Shown: one piece after another, positions 5,542-5,998 of the stretch
How the letters are laid out: the number at the start of each line of letters is the position of its first letter
Numbering within the stretch: position 1 is the first letter of the stretch
Assembly (NCBI GenBank): GCA_019752775.1
Contig: JAIELU010000159.1
Coordinates: forward strand, 1-5,998
Length of the DNA stretch: 5,998 nt
From: Campylobacterales bacterium
GTDB lineage: Bacteria > Campylobacterota > Campylobacteria > Campylobacterales > Arcobacteraceae
Reading direction: 5' to 3'
Made by a program: the position numbers and the translations under genes
Notes under the pieces: generated by a model
Databases searched by the model: none
Seen by the model: the letters and a program-made list of their open reading frames with translations, nothing else
What the model was told of the DNA's origin: nothing

Positions 5542-5998
5542 TCTCTAAATCTTTAATTTTTTCTAAATACTGTTCTTTTTTTGATTTTACAAAATTAATT
5601 CTATCTTCATTTATCTCTAAATATTGCTCTTTTGAGTATTTAACAATTTTGAATAAATAGTTTCTTTTTGAAGTTAAAAAATCTTCGATTTTTTCAAATC
5701 CAAAATTTGCTTTTAGTTTTGCAACAATTTCATCTTCTCTTGGGTGAGTAATAGAAAATTTTGCTGGTTCTTTTTTATATAACTCTTCTGATTCTAAGAT
5801 TTGTTGTTCAAAGTGTGCAATAGTAGCTTGTGTAGTTTGAATATATGAATATGATAATGCTCCATTAAAATAAGCAAACTTCTTTCTAATTGCTGAAATA
5901 TTCTCTAAAATAGCTGTATGGTAAGTTTTTAAAACATTTTCATAAACTTTTGCAGCAAAGTGTCTTGTATTTGAAAATTCTAAATCTGAACTAATTTC
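5522..5998 (-). CDS. Helical, Lys/Glu-rich protein of unknown function (C-terminal part; runs off the right edge)
   Basis: The minus strand is open from the window edge to a TAA at 5522-5524, giving 158 residues of a C-terminus with no in-frame stop. The visible start is within the protein (EISSDLEFSNTRHFAAKVY...), so the true beginning lies beyond 5998. The sequence is rich in Lys, Glu, Ile and Leu and looks almost wholly helical, ending in a charged coiled-coil-like tail (QYLEKIKDLEKIKEEI). I see no catalytic motif, signal peptide or membrane segment. The helical-bundle character would be compatible with the C-terminal stalk of a large protein such as a dynamin-like GTPase, but this is only a guess because the diagnostic N-terminus is absent. 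It is the upstream neighbour of the metallopeptidase, 25 bp away on the same strand, with a hairpin in the junction. Confidence 0.75.
   Translation of the reverse strand, partial: EISSDLEFSNTRHFAAKVYENVLKTYHTAILENISAIRKKFAYFNGALSYSYIQTTQATIAHFEQQILESEELYKKEPAKFSITHPREDEIVAKLKANFGFEKIEDFLTSKRNYLFKIVKYSKEQYLEINEDRINFVKSKKEQYLEKIKDLEKIKEEI

Overview
The window is very AT-rich, with A/T-biased codon choice. Its proteins look like those of a Campylobacterota (Epsilonproteobacteria) genome of the Arcobacter/Aliarcobacter/Sulfurimonas kind. That assignment is inferred from base composition, the PAS style and the REC-PAS-HD-GYP architecture; there is no rRNA or marker gene to settle it.

Layout. (1) 3-1901 (+): a cytosolic signalling protein with receiver, two PAS and HD-GYP domains, probably a cyclic-di-GMP phosphodiesterase. 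Its frame is open to the left edge, and the extra residues look like the end of a second receiver domain, so the gene is probably 5'-truncated by the window. (2) 1904-1934: a perfect 14-bp hairpin between convergent genes, which includes the stop codon of the next gene. (3) 1926-3038 (-): a GT-B glycosyltransferase with a clear Shine-Dalgarno site and a TATAAT box. (4) 3116-3212: an orphan copy of the 3' end of the metallopeptidase gene found further right. (5) 3278-5008 (+): an AIPR-family (abortive infection phage resistance) protein with an N-terminal motif resembling a PD-(D/E)XK nuclease. (6) 5005-5496 (-): an intact YgjP/DUF45-type HExxH metallopeptidase whose stop codon overlaps the AIPR stop. 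(7) 5522-5998 (-): the C-terminal 158 residues of a helical, lysine/glutamate-rich protein of unknown function that runs off the right edge, with a hairpin between it and the metallopeptidase.

The main discovery is the arrangement of parts 4 to 6. The AIPR gene lies between two direct copies, 1889 bp apart, of the last 97 bp of the metallopeptidase gene. The copies match at 92 of 97 positions (hand count). The 61 bp farthest from the stop codon are identical, and all five differences, all transitions, fall next to the stop. This is the pattern expected when a DNA segment carrying a substitute gene end integrates into the 3' end of a gene, keeps the gene intact and pushes the old end to the far side. 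No integrase or transposase lies in the window. The segment therefore looks like a single-gene defence cassette of about 1.9 kb, mobilised in trans or brought in by homologous recombination. Removing one repeat unit would leave an uninterrupted minus-strand series: helical protein, metallopeptidase, glycosyltransferase.

The remaining genes are ordinary housekeeping or accessory functions (c-di-GMP turnover, surface glycan synthesis, a small zinc peptidase), and no direct functional link between them can be shown from the sequence.
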